A stretch of DNA of 64,000 nucleotides from Pontibacter ruber (GTDB taxonomy: Bacteria; Bacteroidota; Bacteroidia; Cytophagales; Hymenobacteraceae), in NCBI RefSeq assembly GCF_023630205.1, contig NZ_JALPRR010000003.1:682001-746000 (forward strand), given 5' to 3'. The translations under genes and the position numbers were made by a program. Shown here piece after piece: positions 8,383 to 17,565 of the stretch (the first letter of the stretch is position 1; each line of letters opens with the position of its first letter). A model generated the notes under the pieces. It saw only the letters and a list, made by a program, of their open reading frames with translations, did not search any database and was not told where the DNA came from.

Positions 8383-9135
8383 TTACTGAACCAAGTTGTC
8401 AGAAGCTATTTGAGTGCTGTTTATTGTCTCAACTGCTGATAGTATCTTTACAAGCAGTTCTTCATTATCAGATGAGCTGAATACCTCTTCAAGCCTTGGC
8501 AGCATTTTGCTTTTAGCCCAATTTATAAACTCAAAAGTCAGCTTTGGGTTATCCCTAAACTGCTTAAGGCTGTTCCTTCTTATCAGCTCAGTGGCATTAT
8601 CCTCTATGAAGTTGCAGAAGCGAAGTATGGAAGTCGCATTCTGAGAATCTTCCCACTGCTTCAATATCCACCTGAAAGAAGGATGTACCTTTGCAATTGA
8701 GGAAAATAGCTCATCGAAATTCCAAAGTGCAGCTGTGTCCTGCTCATTTATCAACTGTACCCACAAGGAGTTAAGATAGCATAGCAGAGCCTCATACTCT
8801 GATGCCTTCCAGTTCTTCCAATCAGTGTAATTTAGTTTTTCAAATGCTATCCAGGCCTCTGTTTCTCCTGATTCGTACCTTGCGATCAACTCAAAGATCC
8901 TTGGCAGGAAATGTTTGAAGTCCTTTAACTCGCCCCAGGTATAACACACCTTTCCTACAAACAACCAGAGATCATCACCAGTTAATTCTTCAAGCGATTT
9001 AGCTGAAACCTTTTGATTCCATGCTTCAACCTCATTTTTATCATATAGAGGGCTGGCATCCATTTGCGGATTCAACCTGTAATTGCTGAAAACAGCATAA
9101 AGGTTCTTAATTGCACTGCTTGTTTCTTCAGTCAT
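8383..9135 (-). CDS. Hypothetical protein coupled to a histidine kinase
   Basis: 250 residues, no signal peptide or membrane segment, mostly helical and acidic; rich in Trp (DDLWLFVG, DWKNWKASEYEALLCYLNSLW, FRWILKQW). The pattern of repeated amphipathic helices suggests an alpha-solenoid or TPR-like fold, but no family is recognised. Its ATG overlaps the last eight bases of the upstream hybrid histidine kinase gene, so the two are translationally coupled and probably work together, perhaps as an output or scaffold protein (inference). Confidence 0.75.
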   Translation of the reverse strand: MTEETSSAIKNLYAVFSNYRLNPQMDASPLYDKNEVEAWNQKVSAKSLEELTGDDLWLFVGKVCYTWGELKDFKHFLPRIFELIARYESGETEAWIAFEKLNYTDWKNWKASEYEALLCYLNSLWVQLINEQDTAALWNFDELFSSIAKVHPSFRWILKQWEDSQNATSILRFCNFIEDNATELIRRNSLKQFRDNPKLTFEFINWAKSKMLPRLEEVFSSSDNEELLVKILSAVETINSTQIASDNLVQ

Positions 9136-11467
9136 TGTTAGTTGCCGTGAACTGCTGCTTTAACAACAGGCATATGTGTTCGCTTTGTATAGTAGCCTGC
9201 TGCATGAGCTGCTGCAACTGATCAAAGTCTTGCTGGTGCAGGGTCGGAAGCATAGCCTCCAGTATCGAAGATAAAGGCTTCGGTTCGATGATCGAAATAC
9301 TCTCCTGGAACTCAAGCAGGCTTTCCCTGAACTCCTGTGCTTGTCCGGCTGCTGCCAGTTTGCTCAACCGCTGTATTCCTTCCGGAATGGTCGTCAGATA
9401 CATAGTTACGATCTCTTTCAAAAACTCCGTGTTGCCACCTGCCATACTTTCCAGCGAATCGGTGTTTATACTTGCGTACTGGTCAGGCTCCTTCCTGGAT
9501 GCTCCCTGTGTTAGATCCGTGATCGTCTGGAGCAGCTCGTCGGGGTCGAATGGTTTTGAAATGTAGGCATTGGCACCGGAAGCAAGGCACTTTTCGATCT
9601 CGCCTCTGCTTGCATGTGCTGTCAGGGCGATAACCGGAACAAGCGCCTGTGCTGTACCCGAACTTCGGATGCGGCCAATGGCTTCGTAGCCATCCATAAG
9701 CGGCATTTGCATGTCCATCAGTACCAAATCATACCTTTGGCTAAGTACTTTCTCGACAGCCTCCAGCCCATTGTCTACGGTGTCGATGTGAAAGCCCCAT
9801 TCCGAAACTACCTGGTTTATCAGGAGCTGATTTATCTCGTTGTCTTCGGCTAAAAGTACCTTTAAACCGGTTGACGTTTGCATTGGCTCAGGCATTTGTG
9901 CTGCCAGGGGAGGGGCAAGGGTAACAGCCTGCTTCTTAAAAGGCAAGGTAAAGGTGAAAACACTGCCCACCATCGGCTGGCTTTTCACGGAGATGGCGCC
10001 CCCCTGCATTTCCACGATACTTTTAGAAATGGTCAGGCCCAACCCAGTGCCGCCATACTTGCGGGTCGTATCGTTGCTGCCCTGGCTGAAGCTTTCAAAT
10101 ATTGCCTGCAGTTTTTCGGCAGGTATGCCAATGCCGGTATCTTCCACGGTAAACTCCAGCAACACGTCCGATTCCGATTCGGAAAGCAGCTGCGCTGTCA
10201 GTTTCACCTGTCCGTTCTCGGTAAATTTGATGGCGTTGCCCATCAGATTGAGCAGCACCTGCCGCAGCCGTACCGGATCGCCTACCAGACTGCCCGGCAC
10301 CTGCTGGCTTACCATGCTGAGCAGTACGTTATGGTTTTCTTCTGCCTTTGCCTCCATCAGGTCGATGGTGTCCTGCATCAGTTCGCGCACCTGGAATGCT
10401 ACCTCTTCAAAGGTAAACTTCTGCGCGGCGATCTTGGAGAAGTCGAGCAGGTCGTTGATGATCACCATCAGGTTGTTGGAAGATGTCTGGATGGCTTTCA
10501 GGTATTTGCGCTGTTCGGGGTTAAGTGTGGTTTTCTGCAGCAGACTGGCAAGGCCGATGATGCCGTTCATCGGGGTCCGGATCTCGTGGCTGATGTTAGC
10601 CAGGAACTGTTCCTTTACGCGCACCGATTGCTCTGCCAGCTCTTTTGCCTGCGTCAGTTCCCGCTCGTTCGACACGCGGTCGGTAATATCGAATACATAG
10701 CCTGTTACACCGATTACACGCTGCTGTTCGTCCCGTACCGGAATGTAGTGCGCCTTGAAGAAAAAGCCGTTCAGCTCATCCACAGACTGCAAGGTTTCAC
10801 CGGCCATCGCCCGACGCAGGCGTGCCATTGTCCGCGGGAACCGCTCAAACAGATCAAAGAAGGATTTGCCGACAATGCTCCGGTTATCAATACCTACCAA
10901 CTCGTAGGCCATGCCGTTGGCAAACGTAATGATTCCGTTATGATCGGTGCTCCAGAGGGCGATGGGGCTATTTTCCACAACAAACTCGAGTTGGTATTGT
11001 GTAGCGCGCAATTGCTCCTCGGCTTGCCGGCGCTGTTGCTCTGCTTTGTGCAGCCTGATGGTGGTGCGAAGGCTAAGGGCTACGCCGGCCGGTGTCAGCA
11101 GGCTCTTTGGAATATAGTCGGCGGCGCCTAGTTCAAAGGCTCTGGAGGCTGTACTTTCATCGCCATGCGAAGTAACAACCAGTATGGGCGCCTGCACTCC
11201 TTTAGCCCGAAACTGCTGCAGTAGCTCCAGGCCATCCATGTCCGGTAGCTGGATGTCGATAAAGATACAGTCGTATGCCTGCTGCTGAACCAGTTGTAGG
11301 CCTTCAGCGGCAGTTGTGGCGGCATGAACGCTTGTCTGCAACCCGGAAGAGAGCAGAGAACGCTGAAGAGCCATCTGATCTGCTTCATCACCGTCGATGA
11401 TCAGCAGGTGAAGCCTGTCGGCAGGTATAAAGCCGAAAGCAGGGTATGTTTGGGTTGTAAGCTTCAT
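9128..11467 (-). CDS. Hybrid sensor histidine kinase with two receiver domains
   Basis: 779 residues, cytosolic, no membrane segment. Order: receiver domain (about 20-140; phosphoacceptor Asp71 in FIDIQLPDMDG), PAS domain (about 160-265), HisKA dimerisation helix with SHEIRTPMNG (His near 294), HATPase with NLMGNAIKFTENG, DTGIGIP and GGTGLGLTISK, and a second receiver domain (Asp near 583 in LVLMDMQMPLMDG). A C-terminal helical tail of about 110 residues resembles an HPt domain, but the segment ESLLEFQESISIIEP has no histidine where the phosphoacceptor would be. The N-terminal receiver suggests input from another kinase. It is coupled by overlap to the hypothetical gene downstream. The signal is unknown. 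Confidence 0.92.
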   Translation of the reverse strand: MKLTTQTYPAFGFIPADRLHLLIIDGDEADQMALQRSLLSSGLQTSVHAATTAAEGLQLVQQQAYDCIFIDIQLPDMDGLELLQQFRAKGVQAPILVVTSHGDESTASRAFELGAADYIPKSLLTPAGVALSLRTTIRLHKAEQQRRQAEEQLRATQYQLEFVVENSPIALWSTDHNGIITFANGMAYELVGIDNRSIVGKSFFDLFERFPRTMARLRRAMAGETLQSVDELNGFFFKAHYIPVRDEQQRVIGVTGYVFDITDRVSNERELTQAKELAEQSVRVKEQFLANISHEIRTPMNGIIGLASLLQKTTLNPEQRKYLKAIQTSSNNLMVIINDLLDFSKIAAQKFTFEEVAFQVRELMQDTIDLMEAKAEENHNVLLSMVSQQVPGSLVGDPVRLRQVLLNLMGNAIKFTENGQVKLTAQLLSESESDVLLEFTVEDTGIGIPAEKLQAIFESFSQGSNDTTRKYGGTGLGLTISKSIVEMQGGAISVKSQPMVGSVFTFTLPFKKQAVTLAPPLAAQMPEPMQTSTGLKVLLAEDNEINQLLINQVVSEWGFHIDTVDNGLEAVEKVLSQRYDLVLMDMQMPLMDGYEAIGRIRSSGTAQALVPVIALTAHASRGEIEKCLASGANAYISKPFDPDELLQTITDLTQGASRKEPDQYASINTDSLESMAGGNTEFLKEIVTMYLTTIPEGIQRLSKLAAAGQAQEFRESLLEFQESISIIEPKPLSSILEAMLPTLHQQDFDQLQQLMQQATIQSEHICLLLKQQFTATNND

Positions 11468-11600
11468 GTATGGGTGCCTGTAAACGGAGGCAAACGCTTC
11501 AGGGCTTTAGGGTATCTAAAAGGCAAAGGTATTGCTCCTGTAATTCTATGTAAGATAGCAGTCCCGGCTGAAACAGCATCTTTTGCGGGCTAAAAAGATA

Positions 11601-12074
11601 TCAGTAAGCCATTCGGTCTAATTTTCGAACCCAGGCTCTGAAAGCTTCCTGTGCCTCTTCCCGCAGCATTTGTACCATTGGTATCTGCCTTTCCGATAAG
11701 GGCTTCTCTATTTCCTCGTAGATGAACTGATCGTCGAAGCCGATGTGGGCAGCGTCTGCTTTGTTGTTGCCAAAGTATACTTTGCTGGGTCTGGCCCAAT
11801 AAATGGCGCCCAGGCACATGGGGCATGGTTCGCAGCTGGTATACAGCTCACAATCGGTAAGCTGGAACGTGCCCAGCGCCTGGCAGGCTTTCCGGATAGC
11901 ATCTACTTCGGCGTGTGCAGTTGGGTCGTTGGAGGTGAGCACGTTGTTATAGCCACGGGCAATGATCTCGCCGTTGCGCACTACTACGGCACCAAACGGC
12001 CCTCCATAACCTGCTTCCATTTTCTCGATCGAGAGCCGAATGGCCTCCCGCATAAACTCTTCCTTCTCTTTCAT
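11601..12074 (-). CDS. guaD: Guanine deaminase, small cytidine-deaminase-fold type
   Basis: 157 residues, the length of Bacillus GuaD. It should convert guanine to xanthine and ammonia in purine salvage. Zinc site: HAEVDAIR (His near 54, with the proton-shuttle Glu two residues on) and CEPCPMCLGAIYWA (Cys near 83 and 86). GGPFGAVVV, NNVLTSNDPTAHAEV, FDDQFIYEEI and the C-terminal swapped tail FRAWVRKLDRMAY closely follow the Bacillus enzyme as I remember it. That tail and the SNDPTAH segment separate it from the tRNA adenosine deaminase TadA. Monocistronic. Confidence 0.88.
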   Translation of the reverse strand: MKEKEEFMREAIRLSIEKMEAGYGGPFGAVVVRNGEIIARGYNNVLTSNDPTAHAEVDAIRKACQALGTFQLTDCELYTSCEPCPMCLGAIYWARPSKVYFGNNKADAAHIGFDDQFIYEEIEKPLSERQIPMVQMLREEAQEAFRAWVRKLDRMAY

Positions 12075-12673
12075 ACGTTACAGATTTCAGCACTTATACG
12101 TACGCCAACCAAAGCGTTTTTAAGCTGGCATATTTAGCGATACGGAAAGCTGATTCCGGGCTTCCCCATAAACATAACATACTTTAGTAGACAAGGGAAG
12201 ATAGTAAAAGCCTGAAGTGCTACACGCATGCTGCTGATCTGAAAGCAAAAGGGAAGGAGCAGTGCAAAATAAATGGGAGAAGAAAGTATAGCGGGTAGGC
12301 CTGATGTGTAAAAGCGACAGGAGATATAAGTATAAAAAAATAGCCTACACTGCACTTGTGCCGTTTCTTGCATACTCGCAGTGTAAGCTATCACGTCCGT
12401 TGCCCCCTAATATTCCCACTCAACACTATAGGAGGCTGTCCTTTAAATTCAATCCTGTCAGAGACACGGTTGCATTTTTTAATACAATTTCCGTGCTCTT
12501 TAAAATTAATACGGTTGATCAGATGATAAGTTCCTGGTAATAACGCAATTACAGGTTTTTATTTGTTAAAAAGTTTGAGAATGAGTGTTCTGCAAATGTA
12601 ATGCTATATAATATCTTAAAGATGTTTGCACTCGTATCTACATAAATAAACAAATTAAAAGCATGTGTTAACT
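12075..12673. other. Intergenic region without recognised gene
   Basis: About 600 bases between divergently transcribed guaD and a lipoprotein gene. It holds an 8-bp inverted repeat (TACACTGC at 12346-12353 and GCAGTGTA at 12378-12385) and two AAGTATA heptamers. It is AT-rich from 12460 on. Short open frames lack coding character. No consensus promoter with correct spacing was found. Confidence 0.6.
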
Positions 12674-13279
12674 ATGAAAAATTATATAAACAGCTTATTT
12701 GGCTTGTTCTTGCTGATGAATTTTGTTCTGATCAGCTGCTCTGCCTCCCGCGAACAGGAAGTTGAAGGCGACCTGAATGAATTCCGTTCCTGGGTGAATA
12801 CCCAGACTGCCAACATTGCCGACCGCACCGAAGAAGACTGGCAACGCACAAAAGACGACTTTAAGTATAGAACACAGGAGTTGGACGAGAAGCAGGAAAA
12901 GTTTAGCGACGATGCAAAAGAAGAGTATAAGCAACTGAAACAGCGCTTCAACGAGGCGGATGAAGAGCGGGCCCGCACACGGGAGCAACGCACCGCGCTG
13001 GAAAACTGGAAAAAAGAACTTTTGGGTGCATATGCCGACACATCCACGATCACAGCAGCCAATGTACGGGAGGTATACATACTGTTTATGGAAAATGTAC
13101 GCTCAAAGCATAAAAACTGGAGCAGCCAGGACTGGGATATGGCCGATATGGTGTTCGATGAATTGGGCAAGCGCAAAGAACAGGTAGACGACGAGCTGCC
13201 GGGAGATGACGAAGTGAAGATAAAAGCCCTGCAGATGGAATACCGCACGCTCGAAACAGCAGGCGACGTTGAAGACTAA
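12674..13279 (+). CDS. Putative coiled-coil lipoprotein
   Basis: 201 residues from the ATG at 12674; a GTG nine bases upstream is also in frame but gives a poorer signal sequence. The signal peptide ends in a lipobox LISC (Cys near 22), so the protein is probably anchored to a membrane. The mature part is highly charged and helical, with long heptad-like stretches (TQELDEKQEKFSDDAKEEYKQ) predicting a coiled coil. An acidic C-terminus follows. Similar short envelope lipoproteins of unknown role occur across Cytophagia; I assign no function. It converges with the DUF429 gene 7 bp away. Confidence 0.75.
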   Translation: MKNYINSLFGLFLLMNFVLISCSASREQEVEGDLNEFRSWVNTQTANIADRTEEDWQRTKDDFKYRTQELDEKQEKFSDDAKEEYKQLKQRFNEADEERARTREQRTALENWKKELLGAYADTSTITAANVREVYILFMENVRSKHKNWSSQDWDMADMVFDELGKRKEQVDDELPGDDEVKIKALQMEYRTLETAGDVED

Positions 13280-13286
13280 GCTGTTT

Positions 13287-13889
13287 TTAGATGATGATCT
13301 GGCCTTCAATTGTATTGCCGTAGACGGCGGCCTGTCCGTTTACATACCGGTAACCGCTGTACCAGGCCAGCACGGCATCCAGCTGGTGCCAGTTCTCAAC
13401 TGGTCGCTCTAAGTGAGTTTGTATACATAGGTGCAGGGCTTCCCGGAAGTCAGGAGTAGGCCCTGCTCCCTTTTTATAGGTACCAAGGTGAGGAAAAAGC
13501 AGGCGTGCCAATTGCGAAGGATACGTTTCCATAACCGAAATAGCTGCAGACGTAAGCTGCGCCTTTAGCTTAATGGCTCGTGCGGTCAGCCCTCCTAAAA
13601 ACATCGGCGACATGGCATGTAAGGTACGGTCACACTCCCGGTAGAAATAGTCTGCATCAGCTAAGCCCGTTCCCGAAGTATAAACCGAAGGCAGGCTGAG
13701 CGGTGCATCGATAAAGATCATTTTCGGGCTCATTTCTGCTGCCAGGTTCAACAGCCATGCATCAGCGTCCTCACCGCGCTGGGTTTGCCATACCTGTAGC
13801 CGGCCCTGCACGAGCATCGCCGCAGCGGTGGTGCCAGCCAGTTTAGAGCCGTAATCCACCCCCATGATGTTATGACTGCTTACATCCAT
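13287..13889 (-). CDS. DUF429-family predicted RNase H-fold protein
   Basis: 200 residues. The N-terminus MGVDYGSKLAGTTAAAML is a strand followed by an acidic residue as in the RNase H-like fold, and the second strand FIDAPLSLP carries another acidic residue; both fit DUF429 proteins, which are predicted nucleases of unproven activity. ECDRTLHAMSPMFLGGLTARA and the late HQLDAVLAWYSGYRY also match the family layout. Cytosolic, single gene. The biochemical role is unknown. Confidence 0.7.
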   Translation of the reverse strand: MDVSSHNIMGVDYGSKLAGTTAAAMLVQGRLQVWQTQRGEDADAWLLNLAAEMSPKMIFIDAPLSLPSVYTSGTGLADADYFYRECDRTLHAMSPMFLGGLTARAIKLKAQLTSAAISVMETYPSQLARLLFPHLGTYKKGAGPTPDFREALHLCIQTHLERPVENWHQLDAVLAWYSGYRYVNGQAAVYGNTIEGQIII

Positions 13890-14149
13890 ATTATCGAAAT
13901 CTTCTTCTGAGAACCATCAGGGCTCGACCTCAGTTAAAGTTGATATACTCTTCTCAGCGGTTTGCTGATTCACAACATGAAATAGCAAGATAAAAAGCAG
14001 ATTGGAAGTATATGCTTTGATGTCGGAAGCATAATCCTGAACACGCGACAGCCCCATGCGTACCAATTTATACGTACGTTGCTGCTCTACCGCAAATGCC
14101 GGGTTTGCGTCTCACCCTTCCGATGCAAAGTATAACCAGGAGGGAGCTT

Positions 14150-14800
14150 ATGTGTTTTTCTGCTGAAGCAAGTTTTGGGGCAAGTGCCGCGTTGTGTACG
14201 ATCGGTGTTTTGGCTGTGCGTGAGACACAAACACGAGAGCAAACGCTGCTGGCAGGTATCCCGTTCCTTTTTTCGGCACAGCAGTTTACCGAGGGCATCG
14301 TGTGGCTGGGAGAGAGACACACCTCTTTTGCTAGTCTGCAGCAACCAGCAACCTATCTTTTCCTGGTGATCGCTTTGCTCGTGTGGCCTACGTGGATCGT
14401 TTTTTCTGTGTTTATGCTTGAGAAAGAAGTATGGCGCAAAAGACTACTGGCTGCCCTGCTATTGCTGGGTGTTTTGGTTGCAAGTATTCTGGGGTACGGT
14501 TTGTTCTCTTTTCCTGTAAAGGCGGAAGTGCTCCATCAGCACATCCATTACCGCCTGGAATTTAAGCAATTGCTGGTGGGCCGAAGCAGCATCTTATACT
14601 TTATCCCTACTGTTGTTCCTCCCTTTGTCTCAAGTGTAAGGCTGATGTGGCTCCTGGGATTGGCGCTTCTGGTAGTTTATGTCATTGCCAAAGTATACTA
14701 TACGGCAAACATCGTCTCGGTCTGGTGTTTTTTTGCCGCGATCATCAGTGCAGTGGTGCTCCTGGTCCTGAGAAAGCAGCATGCTGCTGATCTGAGATAG
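14150..14800 (+). CDS. DUF6629-like multi-pass membrane protein
   Basis: 216 residues from the ATG at 14150, chosen because MCFSAEASFGASAALCTIG is the characteristic start of this small membrane family; the frame is open for 18 more codons upstream. About six or seven hydrophobic segments are visible, including VIALLVWPTWIVFSVFML, LLAALLLLGVLVASILGYG, LLGLALLVVYVIAKVYY and CFFAAIISAVVLLVL. PFLFSAQQFTEGIVW is a conserved-looking polar-aromatic segment. Function unknown. It ends 4 bp before the convergent VOC gene. Confidence 0.75.
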   Translation: MCFSAEASFGASAALCTIGVLAVRETQTREQTLLAGIPFLFSAQQFTEGIVWLGERHTSFASLQQPATYLFLVIALLVWPTWIVFSVFMLEKEVWRKRLLAALLLLGVLVASILGYGLFSFPVKAEVLHQHIHYRLEFKQLLVGRSSILYFIPTVVPPFVSSVRLMWLLGLALLVVYVIAKVYYTANIVSVWCFFAAIISAVVLLVLRKQHAADLR

Positions 14801-14804
14801 TGTC

Positions 14805-15308
14805 TTATCTTTCCTTTTCGATCTCTTTCAGCAGGTCTTCCAAATCAAGTGCAATGGTATACATATGGATCGAGCCATCCGGTTTGTGCGGCCATTGTTC
14901 TGTTGGCCGGTCCCAGTAAAGCTCTATGCCGTTGTTGTCGGGGTCGTGCAGGTAGAGCGCTTCTGAAACACCGTGATCGGCAGTGCCGGTCAGAGGCCAG
15001 CCGGCATCCAGCAGGCGTTTGTAGGCAATGGCCAGGTCTTTGCGGGTAGGATATAGTATGGCAGTATGAAACAATCCGGCACTCCGCACCGGGGCGGGCG
15101 GCGCGTCTTTGCTGTACCAGGTGTTCAGGCCGATATGGTGGTGATAGCCGCCAGCAGACACGAAGGCGGCTTCTTTTCCATACATGGTCGTTAGGGTAAA
15201 GCCCAGCAGGTCGCAGTAAAAGGCAAGTGAACGCTCCAGGTTGGCTACTTTCAGGTGCACGTGCCCAATCCTAGTGGCTGCTGGTATGGTGTAGGCTTCG
15301 CTCATCAA
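14805..15308 (-). CDS. VOC-superfamily protein, catechol-dioxygenase-like
   Basis: 167 residues forming one vicinal-oxygen-chelate unit (two beta-alpha-beta-beta-beta modules). IGHVHLKVANLERSLAFYCDLLGF begins module one and HHIGLNTWYSK ends it. FHTAILYPTRKDLAIAYKRLL begins module two and YLHDPDNNGIELYWDRP ends it with the metal-ligand Glu. GHVHL and FHTAI supply the likely histidines. The sequence recalls the N-terminal half of CatE (catechol 2,3-dioxygenase), but it is about half that length, so it may be a dimeric dioxygenase or isomerase of unknown substrate. The ATG at 15305 is an equally good start. Confidence 0.82.
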   Translation of the reverse strand: MMSEAYTIPAATRIGHVHLKVANLERSLAFYCDLLGFTLTTMYGKEAAFVSAGGYHHHIGLNTWYSKDAPPAPVRSAGLFHTAILYPTRKDLAIAYKRLLDAGWPLTGTADHGVSEALYLHDPDNNGIELYWDRPTEQWPHKPDGSIHMYTIALDLEDLLKEIEKER

Positions 15309-15358
15309 AATACAAGTAGTTATACCTTTTGTACTTTTACCGAAGCCGAAAAGTTTTA

Positions 15359-16561
15359 TTACCTGATTCCTGCCTGGCCGGTAACGTTTTCCAAGTATTT
15401 CTGGCCAGAGCCTGTATTCAGCAGCAATATGCTTTCTGATGGGCTTAACCAGCCACTGGTGATCAGTTTCCGTGCTGCCATCCAGACAGCGGCCCCTTCC
15501 GGCGCAACAAAAAGTCCTTCGCGGTGGCCCAGTTCGCGCATACCTTCCAGCATTTCTGCCTCCGTAATGCCCATCACCGTTCCCTCAGATTCCTGTATCA
15601 CACGCAGCATCATGTTCTCGCCAATAGGTCGCGGAACAGCCAGTCCGTTCGCAATAGTAGGTTTGCCGACATACTGCTTGGCGTTTGCCTGCTTTCCGGT
15701 ATAGGTGTCAATCAAAGGGCGGCAGTTTTCTGCCTGCACGGCCACCATGCGCGGCAGTTTGATGTCGCTGGCCAGCCAGCCAAGTGCTTTTAGTTCCTGG
15801 AAGGCTTTCCAGATCCCGATCAGTCCTGTGCCGCCGCCGGCAGGGTAGAGGATCACATCGGGCAGGCTCCAGTTCAGCTGCTCGGCAATCTCATAGCCCA
15901 TTGTTTTCTTGCCTTCCAGGCGGTACGGTTCTTTCAGGGTCGACACATCCAGTAAACCGCCATCAGCATTCAGCTCCTGTACTTTGGCAGCACAGTCGTT
16001 TATGAGGCCATCGATCAGGTGTACTTCTGCGCCATACCAGTAGCACTCTTCTTTAAAGGCCGCAGGCGTATGGCGCGGCATTACCACCACGGCTTTCATA
16101 CCTGCCCGTGCGCAGTAGGCGGCCATGGCCACGCCTGCATTACCAGCGGTCGGAATGATACACCCGGTAACGCCAAACTCCTTTGCTTTGGAGATAGCCA
16201 TGCTCAGCCCGCGCGCTTTGAAAGAACCGGTCGGGTTTTGCCCTTCGTCTTTTAGCACCAGCGAAGAAAGCTCATACTTAGCAGCCAGGTTGTTGAGTTC
16301 AAGTATAGGTGTGAAGCCCTCGCCGAGACTGACGATATTGGACTTACTCAGCACGGGGAGCAATTCGCGGTAGCGCCACATGGTGCCTTCGCGTTTCGCT
16401 AAAATTTCTTTTGAAAGTGGCTCGCTGAGGTCGTATTCCGATACGAGCGGCATGGCGCAGCAACCGGATAGTTTCTGCAGTTCGAAAGAACTATACTGCT
16501 GGCCGCATGAAGAACAGGCTAAATTACGAATTCTGCTTGCTGACCTGATATTTGTTTCCAT
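15359..16561 (-). CDS. Threonine synthase-like PLP enzyme
   Basis: 400 residues, the usual length of the shorter threonine synthases. A zinc-ribbon-like start (CSSCG...GCC) precedes the fold type II PLP core. The PLP Lys lies in NPTGSFKARG (near 115); the phosphate loop is PAGGGTG and TAGNAGVAMA follows the Lys. Known enzymes of this family convert O-phosphohomoserine to threonine. Cysteate synthase and diaminopropionate-type lyases are relatives that cannot be excluded. A LysR gene lies 69 bp upstream on the same strand, and the gap holds a palindrome nearly identical to one upstream of that regulator. This local control is unusual for housekeeping ThrC, so the substrate should stay open. 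Confidence 0.82.
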   Translation of the reverse strand: METNIRSASRIRNLACSSCGQQYSSFELQKLSGCCAMPLVSEYDLSEPLSKEILAKREGTMWRYRELLPVLSKSNIVSLGEGFTPILELNNLAAKYELSSLVLKDEGQNPTGSFKARGLSMAISKAKEFGVTGCIIPTAGNAGVAMAAYCARAGMKAVVVMPRHTPAAFKEECYWYGAEVHLIDGLINDCAAKVQELNADGGLLDVSTLKEPYRLEGKKTMGYEIAEQLNWSLPDVILYPAGGGTGLIGIWKAFQELKALGWLASDIKLPRMVAVQAENCRPLIDTYTGKQANAKQYVGKPTIANGLAVPRPIGENMMLRVIQESEGTVMGITEAEMLEGMRELGHREGLFVAPEGAAVWMAARKLITSGWLSPSESILLLNTGSGQKYLENVTGQAGIR

Positions 16562-16611
16562 AGTTGTTCAGATTTATGGAAGCAAGTAGGCTATCTGTTA
16601 TGACTAAACAA

Positions 16612-16635
16612 AATAGCGATTAGGTATAGGCTATT
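16612..16635 (-). promoter_or_regulatory. LysR-type operator candidate before threonine synthase-like gene
   Basis: AATAGC-N12-GCTATT palindrome 50 bases before the enzyme start, overlapping the stop codon of the LysR gene. Read on the minus strand its core (AATAGCCTATACCTA) is close to the second copy at 17566-17589. Spacing and symmetry suit LysR-type T-N11-A binding sites. Confidence 0.5.
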
Positions 16636-17539
16636 CCTTTTTGGAATAATGGCGTTTTACATATTGGATGAAATCTTTGTAAGGTGTGTTGTTCTCGGTG
16701 CCTTTGCGCTGTATAAAGTTAAAGGTGCGTTTTACCTTCAGGTCGCCGATGTTCAGCTCTACCAGTTCTCCGGATTCCAGCTCCTTTTTGACTGCCTGGC
16801 GGGGCAGGAAAGCGAGGCAGGTGTCGTCTACCCGCACAAAATTCTTCAATGCCTCGGTGCCGCCAAGCCTTACCTTGATGGGCAGGTTCAGCAGTTTTAT
16901 GCGTTTCTGTAATAGGGCCTCTTCCAGCACGGCCAGTGTGCCCGACCCGACCTCCCTGATCGCCAGCGGAATCTCGAACAGGTCTTTGGCCTCAAGCTGC
17001 TGCTTTTTTAAAGGGTTTTTAGCCGAGCAGACTGGTATCACATCATCCGTCAGGAAAGGGGTATAAGTAATATTGCTCAGCTTGTTAATGCCTTCCACCA
17101 CGCCCAGGTCAATCTCATGCTCGATCAGGGCTTTGAGTATGTTTTCGCTGTTCCGGTTCTTTAAGCTAAGCTGAATGTTCGGATTCTTAGAAAGGTATAC
17201 CGATAGTACCGGAGGAAGTATGTACAGCGAGATGGTGGTACTGGCTCCGATCACCATACTAATCTGCGGGGAGAATTCTTCGTTCAGCGCTTTAAACTCC
17301 TGGAAAAGCTCGTTCTGAATCTGTTTTACATCCAGCAGCTTCTGGTACAGCAGCTTTCCTGATGGCGTCAGGGTGACGCTGTTGCCCAGTCGCTCAAAGA
17401 GCCCGGTTTTGTAATACTCCTCAAGCGCCTTGATGTGCTTGCTGATAGCCGACTGGCTGATGAACAAGGTATGGCTCGCCTTGGTGAAGCTCAGCAGGCG
17501 GGCTACTTCCATAAATATCTGGTGTTTGTGCGAGAGCAT
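16631..17539 (-). CDS. LysR-family transcriptional regulator
   Basis: 302 residues, typical LysR length. The N-terminal winged helix-turn-helix (about 5-62) reads FMEVARLLSFTKASHTLFISQSAISKHIKALE. A linker helix and a periplasmic-binding-like effector domain follow (MVIGASTTISLYILPPVL, IDLGVVEG, GTLAVLEEAL). Its stop codon overlaps a palindrome in front of the threonine synthase-like gene, and the same palindrome stands 27 bases before its own start. It probably represses itself and controls the neighbour in response to an amino-acid-related effector (inference). Confidence 0.9.
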   Translation of the reverse strand: MLSHKHQIFMEVARLLSFTKASHTLFISQSAISKHIKALEEYYKTGLFERLGNSVTLTPSGKLLYQKLLDVKQIQNELFQEFKALNEEFSPQISMVIGASTTISLYILPPVLSVYLSKNPNIQLSLKNRNSENILKALIEHEIDLGVVEGINKLSNITYTPFLTDDVIPVCSAKNPLKKQQLEAKDLFEIPLAIREVGSGTLAVLEEALLQKRIKLLNLPIKVRLGGTEALKNFVRVDDTCLAFLPRQAVKKELESGELVELNIGDLKVKRTFNFIQRKGTENNTPYKDFIQYVKRHYSKKE

Positions 17540-17565
17540 GATAGTAAAAGTACGGACAACAGCAC

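Noticed and set aside
9878..11131. Open frame of 417 codons on the plus strand within the histidine kinase gene
   Set aside because: Antisense shadow of a well-defined multi-domain kinase; no domain or start context of its own.
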